A stretch of DNA of 64,000 nt from Dyadobacter diqingensis (GCF_024220585.1 NZ_JAMXKF010000001.1:1126033-1190032); one strand, 5' to 3'. Counted from the first letter of the stretch, positions 25,930 to 34,841 are shown. The notes: generated from the letters alone by a model not told the origin. Made by a program: numbers and translations.

Positions 25930-26103
25930 CTACCACCTTAGACACCTGAGATAACCTAAGATTGTCAGATGGTACGTTACTTTGCTTTCAAAACACAGGG
26001 TAGTTCAGGATTACCACACAAAACTATTTACAACCTAATAGCCTGATTAATCCTAAAACTTCCAAACAGAAACTAAGATAACCTTATATGTCTCAGGTGG
26101 TAG
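25930..26103. repeat. 174-bp element bounded by imperfect 31-base inverted repeats
   Basis: The left end CTACCACCTTAGACACCTGA and the inverted right end (starting CTACCACCTGAGACATATAA on the other strand) share nine terminal bases and most of the next 22. The motif AGATAACCT also occurs in direct orientation in both ends. The interior has no open frame. It sits inside the molybdenum-cofactor operon, between moaD and moaE. Confidence 0.7.
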
Positions 26104-26108
26104 CAAAA

Positions 26109-26354
26109 TCATCCGCCGGCAAAAGGTGGTAATAAAGCGACTTCGGATTGGAATGAAATTTTCGTCCCGTCGTCACCTATTTGCTGATTTACTGCTACTT
26201 TGAATTTCTTCTCACGTATTAAAGGGTATTTATCCCCAATTTCCTGCTTCAAATCCCCTACCGTTAAACCATCTTTGACCAGCCAGGTTTCGTTGGCAAG
26301 GCCCGTAATTTCGGCCAGCATTCCAAAATATAAAATATTGATCGTTATTTCCAT
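26109..26354 (-). CDS. moaD: Molybdopterin synthase sulfur carrier subunit MoaD
   Basis: An 81-residue ubiquitin-like sulfur carrier. It begins MEITINILYFGMLAEITG, has VALLPPFAGG at the end, and carries the C-terminal Gly-Gly that is adenylated and thiocarboxylated. No MoeB-type activating enzyme is encoded in this window, so activation must come from elsewhere. It starts eight bases after moeA. Confidence 0.95.
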   Translation of the reverse strand: MEITINILYFGMLAEITGLANETWLVKDGLTVGDLKQEIGDKYPLIREKKFKVAVNQQIGDDGTKISFQSEVALLPPFAGG

Positions 26355-26362
26355 CGGTATTT

Positions 26363-27553
26363 TTAAAACGGCAGCAAATGAACTTCAACCAAATCCCCTG
26401 CCTGTACGACTTGTTGTGCCACGGGCAAATAAATCAATGCGTTGGCCACTGCAAAAGAACGCAGCGCAAATGACTCTTGCCCTTCAAGCGATGTTACTTT
26501 TCCATCTGAAACATATGCCCTTAGAAATTCATCCCTTTCGCCGTTGAAAGAATAACTGTGAGAAATAGGCAATTTGAATGATTGTAAAAAACACTCTTTT
26601 CGTCCGGACATCAGCCTCAAAGCTGGCAATACATATTCATAATAACACACAAGTGACGATGCAGGGTTTCCTGGCAAAGCGTAAAAATTCGTTTTTTCAT
26701 TTTTGGCAAAAAGTAAAGGCTTACCCGGTTTTTGCCTGATTTTATAAAATACAGTCTCAGCCCCTATTGCTTCCAAAGCCTTTCCAACATAATCATAGTC
26801 ACCCACAGAAACGCCGCCTGTCGCCATAACCACATCATTTCTTTCAGATAGTTTTTCCAAACCGCTGATCGTTGATGATAAATCGTCTGCGGCGTAATGT
26901 ACTTCAACGTCAAAAATACCTTCCTGCTTTAACGCCGCCACAAGCATGGCAGAATTGGATTCATAAACCTGACCATGTTCCAGTTCTTCTCCCGTTTTCA
27001 CCAATTCATCGCCGGTTACGAGGATGCCTATCTTTGGTTTACTATATACCTCGACTTCTCCGATGTTCAACCCCGTTAAGAAGCCAACGGTGCCACCTGA
27101 AATATACGTTCCGGCAGGCAGGGCAATATCTCCTTCCCTTATCTGCTGGCCGATATTCCTGAGATTTTTATTTTCTGCGACAGGATATTCTTTGATTGTT
27201 ACAACTCCGTTTTCGACTGACGTGTTTTCCTGCATAATGACTGCCGTTGCTCCTTCAGGAACAGGCGCTCCGGTGAAAATACGTATGGCAGTTCCGGGTT
27301 TCAAAACAAGTTTTTCAGCTTTTCCTGCTTTCGATTCACCCTCGACAGGGAGTGTTACATTTTCCTTGTTAATATCGCCATGAAAAACAGCGTAACCGTC
27401 CATCGACGATTGCCTGAAAGACGGCAACGAAAACCCTGCCAGCACGTCCTGCGACAACACATAACCTGTCGCCTCCGACACGGCACGATTTTCAGAAATC
27501 AATACTGAGGTGTTACTGACTATTCTCTTTTTTGCTTCTTCAACTGTGACCAT
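26363..27553 (-). CDS. moeA: Molybdopterin molybdenumtransferase MoeA
   Basis: A 396-residue enzyme that inserts molybdate into adenylated molybdopterin. Domain order is usual: N-terminal LPSFRQSSMDGYAV, the beta-barrel region, and a MoaB-like domain (about 170-310) with IGILVTGDELV, YESNSAMLVAAL, VMATGGVSVGDYDYVGKAL and FYALPGNPASSLV. The C-terminal domain ends DLVEVHLLPF. Length is normal. It is the first gene of the cofactor operon. The upstream 470-base intergenic region is shared with the divergent transglycosylase gene. Confidence 0.96.
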   Translation of the reverse strand: MVTVEEAKKRIVSNTSVLISENRAVSEATGYVLSQDVLAGFSLPSFRQSSMDGYAVFHGDINKENVTLPVEGESKAGKAEKLVLKPGTAIRIFTGAPVPEGATAVIMQENTSVENGVVTIKEYPVAENKNLRNIGQQIREGDIALPAGTYISGGTVGFLTGLNIGEVEVYSKPKIGILVTGDELVKTGEELEHGQVYESNSAMLVAALKQEGIFDVEVHYAADDLSSTISGLEKLSERNDVVMATGGVSVGDYDYVGKALEAIGAETVFYKIRQKPGKPLLFAKNEKTNFYALPGNPASSLVCYYEYVLPALRLMSGRKECFLQSFKLPISHSYSFNGERDEFLRAYVSDGKVTSLEGQESFALRSFAVANALIYLPVAQQVVQAGDLVEVHLLPF

Positions 27554-28024
27554 TTTCGAATTATACTGTCTGACTATGCAAGTTACTATTTATAAGCCGA
27601 ACGAAACACATCTTTTTACATGGAAATATACTGTCAGATAATCAGACTTTTAACCGGTTTTCAACTAACGATTTAAGGAAATTTAACAAAAAAAGCACCG
27701 GAATAACAAGGCGATGAAAACCAGTAAATAAAATTTGAAAAATTTTTCACTACAAAAATTACAATTTAAACTTTCAAAAATTCACTTTGTATCCAAAAGT
27801 GATTTCCAATGATTATTCTATAAAATAGCGTTCTGACGATTAGAAAGCAATTGTCACCGATAAAAACAACAAAATTTTAACATCTTAAATTAGTGCTAAA
27901 ACAAAATCACACAATCACCTGCAAATCAACTTTTTACAGCAAAATGAAATTTTATTAATTCAATAGCGTTATCTTTGCTCCCCGGGAAACCGGATAAAAT
28001 TATGTCGAACGAAATAAAACATGG
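27554..28024. other. Divergent AT-rich intergenic region (471 bases)
   Basis: It separates moeA (minus) from the transglycosylase gene (plus). It is strongly AT-rich with no supported frame. The one clear signal is the TATCTTTG box at 27970-27977. I see no riboswitch-like structure for moeA. Confidence 0.5.
27970..27977 (+). promoter_or_regulatory. -7 promoter box TATCTTTG for the lytic transglycosylase gene
   Basis: Exact TAnnTTTG match followed by C, 48 bases before the ATG at 28025. Confidence 0.6.
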
Positions 28025-28810
28025 ATGATTAGACTAATCTTTATTGCCTTCTCAATTGCATCAATGGGTATTTTTTCACTTAGCAACTTGAAGGTAGAAA
28101 AGAAGGAATTGAAGACTGAACTAACAATCAATTCAGACCTTCTTGCCATTAATTTTTGTGGCGAAAAGGTGCCCCTAACGGAAATGCGCATTGCCGAGCG
28201 GTACCAGAAAATGATCAGGAATTACGACACCAATTCTTTCCGTAAACTGATGACGAGCGCAGAAAAAAGGATGAAAGTTATAGAGCCCATCCTTAAAAAG
28301 TACGGAGTCCCTTCCGACTTTAAATACATTCCAATAATTGAAAGTGCCATGAACAACGATGCCACTTCTCACAGAGGGGCAGGCGGATACTGGCAATTGA
28401 TGCCCGCAACGGCCAAATCACTTGGCTTAACCGTAAACGGAACGGTTGACGATCGTAAACATCTGGTTAAATCCACCCATGCAGCAGGTAAGTATCTGAA
28501 AGAACTTCACCGCCAGCTTGGTTCCTGGACACTTGTAGCAGCTGCCTACAACGCGGGACCACAGCACATCCAGAACCGAATGAACTCACAAAATAAAGAC
28601 GACTATTTTAAGCTTCGGTTAAACGCAGAAACTACTAAATACATTTATAAAATACTTGCAGTAAAAGAATGGTTTTCCAATCCTGAAAGAAGCCGCGAAT
28701 GGGGCAGCGGGGACGTATTGGAAAAAATGGTGCAGATCCGGGAAGAGAAAAAACTTTCTGAATTAAAAGACGATTCCAAACAATTGGCAAGAGCCGCAAC
28801 TGATTCTTAA
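28025..28810 (+). CDS. Lytic transglycosylase (SLT domain, MltD-like)
   Basis: A 261-residue enzyme that cleaves peptidoglycan glycan strands. A hydrophobic N-terminal segment (LIFIAFSIASMGIFSL) anchors or exports it. The SLT domain spans about residues 90-225: EPILKKYGVPSDFKYIPIIE with the catalytic Glu in IIESAMN, then GAGGYWQLMPATAKSLGL, AAGKYLKELHRQLGSW, VAAAYNAGP and ETTKYIYKILAVK. Unlike MltD it has no LysM repeats. Monocistronic with its own promoter box. Confidence 0.93.
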   Translation: MIRLIFIAFSIASMGIFSLSNLKVEKKELKTELTINSDLLAINFCGEKVPLTEMRIAERYQKMIRNYDTNSFRKLMTSAEKRMKVIEPILKKYGVPSDFKYIPIIESAMNNDATSHRGAGGYWQLMPATAKSLGLTVNGTVDDRKHLVKSTHAAGKYLKELHRQLGSWTLVAAAYNAGPQHIQNRMNSQNKDDYFKLRLNAETTKYIYKILAVKEWFSNPERSREWGSGDVLEKMVQIREEKKLSELKDDSKQLARAATDS

Positions 28811-28945
28811 TTTCTTTGGTTATATTATTGTTACGATGCAAAGAAACGGCTGCAATATGCTTTTCTTTGCATTTGTTATGATACCTATGCTGTATCAGCA
28901 GCCGATAAATTCTTTATTTTTTTATTCAAATACCCGTTTATTAAC

Positions 28946-29392
28946 ATGATAAAGGCAGAAATGATCACCGACAAAGGTACTATGCTGATCGAGCTTTATG
29001 ACCAGGATACGCCGATTGCAGTGACAAACTTTGTAGAGCTTTCTAAAAAAGGATTTTATGACGGACTTACATTCCACCGTGTAATTCCTGATTTTATGAT
29101 TCAGGGCGGATGTCCTGAAGGAACAGGACGCGGAGGTCCGGGATACAAAATTAAATGTGAAGTTACTGCTGGAAAACAATACCACGACCGTGGTGTTTTG
29201 TCAATGGCACACGCAGGACGCGACACAGGCGGATCTCAGTTCTTCATTTGCCACAGCCGCAATAACACAGCTCACCTTGACGGAAACCACACTTGTTTTG
29301 GTAAAGTGCTTGAAGGTGTTGATACGGTTGATTTGATTCGTCAGGGAGACAAAATCCAGAAGATCACAATTATTGAAGAGGAAGTAGCCTAA
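28946..29392 (+). CDS. Peptidyl-prolyl cis-trans isomerase, cyclophilin type
   Basis: A 148-residue single-domain cyclophilin without a signal peptide, so cytoplasmic, like E. coli PpiB. It shows [40 protein letters not shown] (active-site Arg in HRV), [30 protein letters not shown] and [20 protein letters not shown]. All core residues are present. A 19-base palindromic terminator follows. Confidence 0.95.
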   Translation: MIKAEMITDKGTMLIELYDQDTPIAVTNFVELSKKGFYDGLTFHRVIPDFMIQGGCPEGTGRGGPGYKIKCEVTAGKQYHDRGVLSMAHAGRDTGGSQFFICHSRNNTAHLDGNHTCFGKVLEGVDTVDLIRQGDKIQKITIIEEEVA

Positions 29393-29411
29393 GCAATTAG
29401 TATTTCCTTAT

Positions 29412-29450
29412 AAACAGAGACGGCCTGGAAATTCCAGGCCGTCTCTGTTT
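29412..29450. terminator. Perfect 19-bp palindromic bidirectional terminator
   Basis: AAACAGAGACGGCCTGGAA and its exact complement flank a single central base. It lies between the convergent cyclophilin and symporter genes and has A/T tails on both sides. Confidence 0.85.
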
Positions 29451-29467
29451 ATATTCTATTTCAATTT

Positions 29468-31087
29468 CTACCAGAACGTATTGTAAAGGACGGTGATAAT
29501 CGAAAGCACGATGATCGCCCAGATTACAAAACTCCTGTGCGGCATAAACATGGAAACATCGATCTGTAATCCTTTTTTCTCGTCAGGAAGGACAAGGCCG
29601 AGGATAAACATCACCACAACGCAAATCAGGAATACCAATCCCATACGGTCAAGGAACGGAACCTGCGTCCAGTCAGCACCTGGCAGATAATTGTTGTGCA
29701 TTGCCAAGGCAATCAAAAACCCTCCAACGATTGCAAATAAAGCACCTGCCGAGTTTGTCTTTTTCCAGAAGAAGCCCATGATAAAGGAAGCAAAAATTCC
29801 CGGAGACAATAACCCGGTCATTTCCTGAATAAACTGGAAACCTCCTTTTTTATCAATTCCCATGTAAGGAGAAACAACAATGGCAAGCACCATCGCAATA
29901 ACAACAACCAGGCGACCGATCAAAACAAGTTTTTTCTCGTCTGCGTCTTTACCGATATAATTTTTGAAAATATCCAGCGTAAAAATTGTAGAAATACTGT
30001 TAGCCTTTCCAGCAAGCGAGGCTACTACCGCCGCTGTCAAAGCTGCAAACGATAACCCTTTAAGACCCGTAGGCAATAAGTTCAGCAATACCGGATACGC
30101 CTTATCAGGATTAATAAGTCCGTCTGAGCCTAACATTTCAGCTTGAAACAGACCTTTGCTATACAATGCATAAGCAGCGATACCAGGCAATACCACGATC
30201 ACCGGCATCAACAATTTAAGACCTGCCGCAAACAAAATACCGTTACGGGCCGTTTTCAAATCCGCCCCCAAAGCACGTTGCGTAATGTATTGATTACATC
30301 CCCAATAGTTCAAATTCACAATCCACATACCACCCAGCAATACTGTCAAGCCGGGGAGCTGCATGTAAAACGGACTGCTTTTAGGGAAAATCATATGGAA
30401 GTGATCGTCATGATTTTCACGCATCATTTTCATACCGCTTAACAAACCGTCGATTCCTGTTTCACCCGAAACAAGGTTAACAGCCAGATAGGTTGTTGCC
30501 AAACCGCCAATAACAAGGAAAAAAACCTGGATAACGTCTGTATAACCAATTACCTTCATTCCTCCCACCGTAATAATGATGGCAAAAACAGCCAGAGCAA
30601 TCATACAGAAGGTAAAATTAAGGCCGGAAATCCCGGATACCGCCAGCGCACCAAGGTATAAAATGGACGTAAGGTTAACGAGAATGTACAAAGCCAGCCA
30701 GAAAATAGCCATAATCAAGCTCACCGTCGGGTTATAACGCTGACTTAGAAATTGCGGCATGGTGTAAATTTTATTTTTGAGATAGATCGGCATGAAGAAA
30801 ACCGCCACGATAATCAGCGTTGCGGCTGCCATCCATTCATAGGTCGAAATCCCTAAACCCATCGAAAAACCATTACCGGACATCCCGATAAACTGTTCTG
30901 CTGAAATATTTGAGGCGATCAGAGATGCACCAATTGCCCACCACGTAAGCGATCCCTCAGCAAGGAAAAAGTCTTTTGTAGATTCTGTGGTGGTTTTTTT
31001 TCGTTGGTAAATCCAGTAGCCGTAGCCCGAGACTACGATAAAGTAAAAGAAGAATACTATGTAATCCAGGGTTTGTAACTGTTGCAT
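29468..31087 (-). CDS. Sodium/solute symporter (SSS family, sodium/sugar cotransporter type)
   Basis: A 539-residue membrane protein with about 14 hydrophobic segments, belonging to the SSS family on the SGLT/vSGLT branch. It shows FFLAEGSLTWWAIGASLIAS, NISAEQFIGMSGNGF, VLLGGMWIVNLNYWGCNQYI, the sodium-site helix AALTAAVVASLAGKANSIST and LLSPGIFASFIMGFFWKK. The NYWGCNQYI segment fits sugar transporters of this branch. The particular sugar is not predictable. It is convergent with the cyclophilin gene; the next gene on the same strand begins 168 bases upstream. Confidence 0.93.
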   Translation of the reverse strand: MQQLQTLDYIVFFFYFIVVSGYGYWIYQRKKTTTESTKDFFLAEGSLTWWAIGASLIASNISAEQFIGMSGNGFSMGLGISTYEWMAAATLIIVAVFFMPIYLKNKIYTMPQFLSQRYNPTVSLIMAIFWLALYILVNLTSILYLGALAVSGISGLNFTFCMIALAVFAIIITVGGMKVIGYTDVIQVFFLVIGGLATTYLAVNLVSGETGIDGLLSGMKMMRENHDDHFHMIFPKSSPFYMQLPGLTVLLGGMWIVNLNYWGCNQYITQRALGADLKTARNGILFAAGLKLLMPVIVVLPGIAAYALYSKGLFQAEMLGSDGLINPDKAYPVLLNLLPTGLKGLSFAALTAAVVASLAGKANSISTIFTLDIFKNYIGKDADEKKLVLIGRLVVVIAMVLAIVVSPYMGIDKKGGFQFIQEMTGLLSPGIFASFIMGFFWKKTNSAGALFAIVGGFLIALAMHNNYLPGADWTQVPFLDRMGLVFLICVVVMFILGLVLPDEKKGLQIDVSMFMPHRSFVIWAIIVLSIITVLYNTFW

Positions 31088-31255
31088 TTCAAATATTAAA
31101 AATTAGATGAATGGATAAGCGATTTCTATTCAAACCGAAAGGTACACTATTTTCAGAAAATAGTGCAAGTAGGAAAGCCTTGTAGGCCTCCATCTTGCCA
31201 CCTTTATTTTTTTACCTGTGCTAAAACAGCTAAACAAGGAGATTATTGAAGAACT

Positions 31256-32140
31256 TTACTCATGAATTTTATTCAAATCCGCGACACGCAGTGGATTTGC
31301 AGGCAGTTTAATTTTACTTCTTTCGCGTGCTTCTTTTTCGATTTCCAAATAGCTTTCGTTAAAAGAATGGCCATTTTTCATTTCTGACAGCAATTTTAGA
31401 AGACCATTGTTGCCTACGTAAGCAAGCCAATAGGATACTTCCATCCCGGAAGTCATGTAGGCCAGCATAACCTGTTTCTGGTTTCCTGAGAAAAAACCTT
31501 TTACAGAAGAAATATTTTCGAGTTCAAGAATATTTTGCCCGCCGCCTGTCTGATAAAGCCACTCATCGGTATATTCCAGATAACGTCCGATGGAATCAGG
31601 ATTACTTACAAAACGCTTATCCAGCATCAGCGCCGTACCTTCATTAAACCACTGCGGAATTTCTGTTGTGGTTTTCCACCAGCCCAAGCGTTTGAAAATT
31701 TCAACATGACTCATTTCATGGCTGATCACGTCGGCATTCAGACCCTGTGCATTCAGGATCACGAAAGATTGTCCCCAGGGTGTACCCAGACTGCAACCCG
31801 CACCTTCTGTGCTTTGGCAATACTTTTCGTATTCCTCGGAAGTACCACATAAAATTACCTTCGGACTCGCTTGTTTACCGGACCAGAATGAATCAACCCG
31901 CGCTTCGGCCTTTTTAATTACCCTGATCATATGCACACGCTGCCGTGCATCCAGATCAGGACTTGCATAAATATTGGTTTTAATTTTCTCAAAATTTGAG
32001 AAATCAATTACCTGACAGTAAAAAACCTGGGGATAGAGAAAAAAATAACCCGGAATAACGAAAACCAACCCGACCAGAAGAAATTTACCGATAGCGGCAA
32101 TGCGGGATTTTGTCAATTGACTGGTTTTCAGATGAGGCAC
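31256..32140 (-). CDS. Membrane-anchored gluzincin metallopeptidase-like protein
   Basis: A 294-residue protein of no named family that I recognise. One membrane segment (about 17-40: FLLVGLVFVIPGYFFLYPQV) anchors a periplasmic domain with HExxH at 141-145 (VISHEMSHVEIF) and, 22 residues on, the glutamate of PQWFNEGTALML (Glu167). This is the zinc site of gluzincin (peptidase MA-like) proteases. Two Cys at about 108 and 116 may form a disulfide. The start is GTG at 32140, with no ATG in frame before the anchor. It follows purH on the same strand, but a terminator hairpin lies between. Confidence 0.75.
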   Translation of the reverse strand: MPHLKTSQLTKSRIAAIGKFLLVGLVFVIPGYFFLYPQVFYCQVIDFSNFEKIKTNIYASPDLDARQRVHMIRVIKKAEARVDSFWSGKQASPKVILCGTSEEYEKYCQSTEGAGCSLGTPWGQSFVILNAQGLNADVISHEMSHVEIFKRLGWWKTTTEIPQWFNEGTALMLDKRFVSNPDSIGRYLEYTDEWLYQTGGGQNILELENISSVKGFFSGNQKQVMLAYMTSGMEVSYWLAYVGNNGLLKLLSEMKNGHSFNESYLEIEKEARERSKIKLPANPLRVADLNKIHE

Positions 32141-32153
32141 GCTGATACAATAA

Positions 32154-32198
32154 TTTAACCACAGAGTTACGTCTTAACAACGTAATTCTGTGGTTAAA
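32154..32198 (-). terminator. Terminator of purH
   Basis: TTTAACCACAGAGTTACGT pairs with ACGTAATTCTGTGGTTAAA with one wobble. It lies ten bases past the purH stop and overlaps the region just upstream of the peptidase gene's GTG start at 32140. Confidence 0.7.
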
Positions 32199-32207
32199 AA
32201 TTTAAAA

Positions 32208-33740
32208 TTAGTGTTTGAAATGACGAACACCAGTCGTTACCATTGAAACGCCATTGGCATTACAGAACGCAACGGAATCCTTGTCACGGATAGAACCGCC
32301 CGGCTGAACAACCGCTGTGATACCAGCCTGTGAAGCAATTTCCACGCAGTCAGGGAATGGGAAGAACGCATCAGAAGCCATCACCGCACCCTGCAAATCG
32401 AAGCCGAAGTGTTTCGCTTTTTCGATTGCCTGACGCAATGCATCAATACGTGAAGTTTGTCCTGTTCCGCTTGCGAAAAGCTGGTTTTCTTTGGCCAGAA
32501 CAATCGTGTTGGATTTGGTATGTTTACAAACCTTCAAAGCAAATTCCAAAGCCTTCAATTCGTCAGCCGTTGGCGCTTTTTCAGTTACTGTAGTCATTTG
32601 TGCCGCTGTCTCAGTCGCAAGATCTTTATCCTGTACCAATACACCGTTCAATATCGTTTTGAACATAATTCCCGGAAGCTCCACGGATTTACGTTTCAAC
32701 AAGTTTCTGTTTTTCTTCGATTTCAACAATTCCAGTGCACCTTCCTCGAAATCAGGAGCGATCAGAATTTCCATGAAAAGTTTATTCAATTCTTCTGCCG
32801 TGGCAAGATCTACTTTCACGTTGGTGATCACCACACCACCAAAAGCTGAATCCGGATCACAAGCCAGCGCATTCAGATAAGCTTCCTTAGCAGTTGCAGC
32901 CGTCGCAACGCCACATGCGTTGGTATGCTTAATGATTGCAAATGTAGGTTCACCGCCTTCAAATTCATCAATCAGACCGATACAGGCATCAACGTCCACC
33001 AGGTTATTGTATGACAAGTCTTTTCCGTGCAATTTATCGAACATCTGTTCAAGGTCACCGTGGAATGTTGCACTTTGGTGAGGGTTTTCACCATAACGAA
33101 GCGTTTGTGCAGGCAAACTGGCAAACTCAAAAAGCGCCTCGTCAGCGGAAGTTTTGCCAAGGAAATAATTGTTGATCGCACCATCGTAATGAGAAGAAAC
33201 TCCAAAAGCCTCTCCTGCATACCAGCGACGATCTTCAAGATCAGTACTCGCGCCTTTTGCCGACAACAAAGTTACAACGCCTTCATACTGTGCACGCGAT
33301 GAAACAATCAAAGTATCTTTGAAATTTTTCGCCGTAGCACGGATCAACGAAATGCCTCCGATATCGATTTTTTCAATGATATCTTCTTCACTGGCACCCG
33401 AAGCTACCGTTTCTTCAAATGGATATAAGTCTACAACAACCATGTCCAATGCCGGAATATTATACTGAGCCGCCTGAGCAACATCTCCTGCATCATCACG
33501 ACGGTATAGAATCCCACCCATAATTGCGGGGTGCAACGTTTTTACACGGCCACCAAAAATGGATGGATAACCCGTAAGCTCCTCAGCTGCTGTAACCGGA
33601 ATATCAAGGTTTTCAATAAAAGTTTGAGTCCCTCCGGTAGAATAGAGTTTCACACCATTTTCATGCAAAAGACGAACCAAAGGTTCAAGACCATCCTTGT
33701 AGTATACAGAGATTAGAGCAGATTGTATTTTTTTAGACAT
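32208..33740 (-). CDS. purH: Bifunctional AICAR formyltransferase/IMP cyclohydrolase PurH
   Basis: A 510-residue enzyme for the last two steps of purine ring synthesis. Residues 1 to about 130 are the IMP cyclohydrolase (MGS-like) domain (SALISVYYKDGLEPL, KLYSTGGTQTFIE, GGRVKTLHPAIMGGILYRRD). The rest is AICAR formyltransferase (LRYGENPHQSATFHG, AIIKHTNACGVATA, the Lys-His pair of the active site, and ASDAFFPFPDCVEIA plus VVQPGGSIRDKD). Ends GVRHFKH as usual. Monocistronic with a TATCTTTG box about 110 bases upstream. Confidence 0.97.
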   Translation of the reverse strand: MSKKIQSALISVYYKDGLEPLVRLLHENGVKLYSTGGTQTFIENLDIPVTAAEELTGYPSIFGGRVKTLHPAIMGGILYRRDDAGDVAQAAQYNIPALDMVVVDLYPFEETVASGASEEDIIEKIDIGGISLIRATAKNFKDTLIVSSRAQYEGVVTLLSAKGASTDLEDRRWYAGEAFGVSSHYDGAINNYFLGKTSADEALFEFASLPAQTLRYGENPHQSATFHGDLEQMFDKLHGKDLSYNNLVDVDACIGLIDEFEGGEPTFAIIKHTNACGVATAATAKEAYLNALACDPDSAFGGVVITNVKVDLATAEELNKLFMEILIAPDFEEGALELLKSKKNRNLLKRKSVELPGIMFKTILNGVLVQDKDLATETAAQMTTVTEKAPTADELKALEFALKVCKHTKSNTIVLAKENQLFASGTGQTSRIDALRQAIEKAKHFGFDLQGAVMASDAFFPFPDCVEIASQAGITAVVQPGGSIRDKDSVAFCNANGVSMVTTGVRHFKH

Positions 33741-33848
33741 TGGTCAGAATTTGACGGTAAACATTACAGGATTACGAGATTTTCAGGATTTCAACAGCCA
33801 TTTAGCCACATTTTTAGTCCCGTCCTCTCTTTATTTAAAAATAAACCG

Positions 33849-33856
33849 CAAAGATA
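33849..33856 (-). promoter_or_regulatory. -7 promoter box TATCTTTG for purH
   Basis: The plus strand reads CAAAGATA. It lies 109 bases before the ATG at 33740, leaving a leader of about 100 bases in which I see no clear purine riboswitch. Confidence 0.45.
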
Positions 33857-33863
33857 GTTGAAG

Positions 33864-34006
33864 GTCAATGATTAATTGTTAATTGTCAATGATTAATTGT
33901 TAATGATGCAAACCAATGGTTAATTGCTTATGATTAAGGGTTAATAGCGCAATTCAACTGTTAATTGATAATGATGTCAGCGTCATCGTAACAATTAATC
34001 ATTGAC
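33864..34006. repeat. Direct and inverted TTAATTGTTAAT-type repeat tract
   Basis: A 20-base unit (GTCAATGATTAATTGTTAAT) occurs twice in tandem with a 21-base period (33864 and 33885). Its inverse (AACAATTAATCATTGAC) occurs at 33990-34006. Between them are more degenerate TTAATTG and TTAATGATG words. The tract fills the divergent region between purH and the SDR gene and could form a long hairpin. Confidence 0.8.
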
Positions 34007-34044
34007 CCTTAACAATTAATAATTAACCCTTAACAATTACAATC

Positions 34045-34833
34045 ATGAATCTTGATTTGACTGGAAAAACGGCGATCGTTTGTGGAAGTACGCAAGGTAT
34101 AGGGCTTGCATCTGCCGTTGAACTGGCGCTGATGGGTGCCAATGTGACATTGATGGCGAGAAATGAGGCATCGCTCCGGCAGGCTGTTGAAACCTTGGAT
34201 ACCTCTTTGAATCAGCTTCACCGCTATATCGTGGCCGATTTCTCGGATAATGAAAATGTAAAACATGCCATCGAGGATTATCTAAGATTATGCCCGGATG
34301 TACACATTCTGGTAAATAATACCGGTGGACCAGCCGGCGGACCTATTGTTGAAGCCGAAACAGAGCAGTTTATCAAAACCTTTCAGATGCATGTAATCAA
34401 TTACCAGATTCTTGCGCAGGCTGTGGTACCAAGTATGAAAAAAGCAGGTTTTGGTAGGATTGTTAATGTGATCAGTACCTCTGTAAAACAACCCATTGTC
34501 GGACTTGGCGTTTCCAATACGATTCGGGGGGCAGTGTCCAGCTGGTCGAAAACCATGTCGTTGGAGCTTGGACAGTTTGGGATTACATCTAATAACGTTT
34601 TACCCGGATTTACAAAAACGGCCCGACTTGACGCAGTACTCGGGATGCGCAGTCAGGCACAAGGAAAGTCAGTTGCCGAAGTATCTGACCAACTGGAAGC
34701 TACCATCCCGATCCGCCGTTTCAGCGAAGCAGAGGAAGTTGGTGCGGCAGTAGCATTTTTATGCAGCCCTGCTGCCGGAAGTATTAGCGGAGTTAATTTG
34801 CCAGTGGATGGCGGGAAAACGGAAAGTATGTAA
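34045..34833 (+). CDS. Short-chain dehydrogenase/reductase with atypical active site
   Basis: A 262-residue Rossmann-fold SDR. The NAD(P)-binding loop is CGSTQGIGLA (14-23) and NNTGG stands for the usual NNAG. The FabG-like catalytic Tyr-x-x-x-Lys is replaced: the aligned segment GVSNTIRGAVSSWSK has Ser157 and Arg161. The C-terminal PGFTKTAR and LCSPAAGSISGVNLPVDGG are ordinary for 3-oxoacyl-reductase-like SDRs. This S-N-x-x-R variant recurs in a subgroup annotated only as SDR. Whether it reduces a 3-oxoacyl substrate is doubtful. A 23-bp-stem terminator follows. Confidence 0.88.
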   Translation: MNLDLTGKTAIVCGSTQGIGLASAVELALMGANVTLMARNEASLRQAVETLDTSLNQLHRYIVADFSDNENVKHAIEDYLRLCPDVHILVNNTGGPAGGPIVEAETEQFIKTFQMHVINYQILAQAVVPSMKKAGFGRIVNVISTSVKQPIVGLGVSNTIRGAVSSWSKTMSLELGQFGITSNNVLPGFTKTARLDAVLGMRSQAQGKSVAEVSDQLEATIPIRRFSEAEEVGAAVAFLCSPAAGSISGVNLPVDGGKTESM

Positions 34834-34841
34834 AATAGACC

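Noticed and set aside
25930-26103. Molybdenum-cofactor riboswitch
   Set aside because: The element lies between moaD and moaE inside the operon and not upstream of its first gene. I could not match it to the known motif.
32457-32880. Plus-strand frames of about 130 codons opposite purH
   Set aside because: They lie within a complete, conserved enzyme gene on the minus strand and have no recognisable features.
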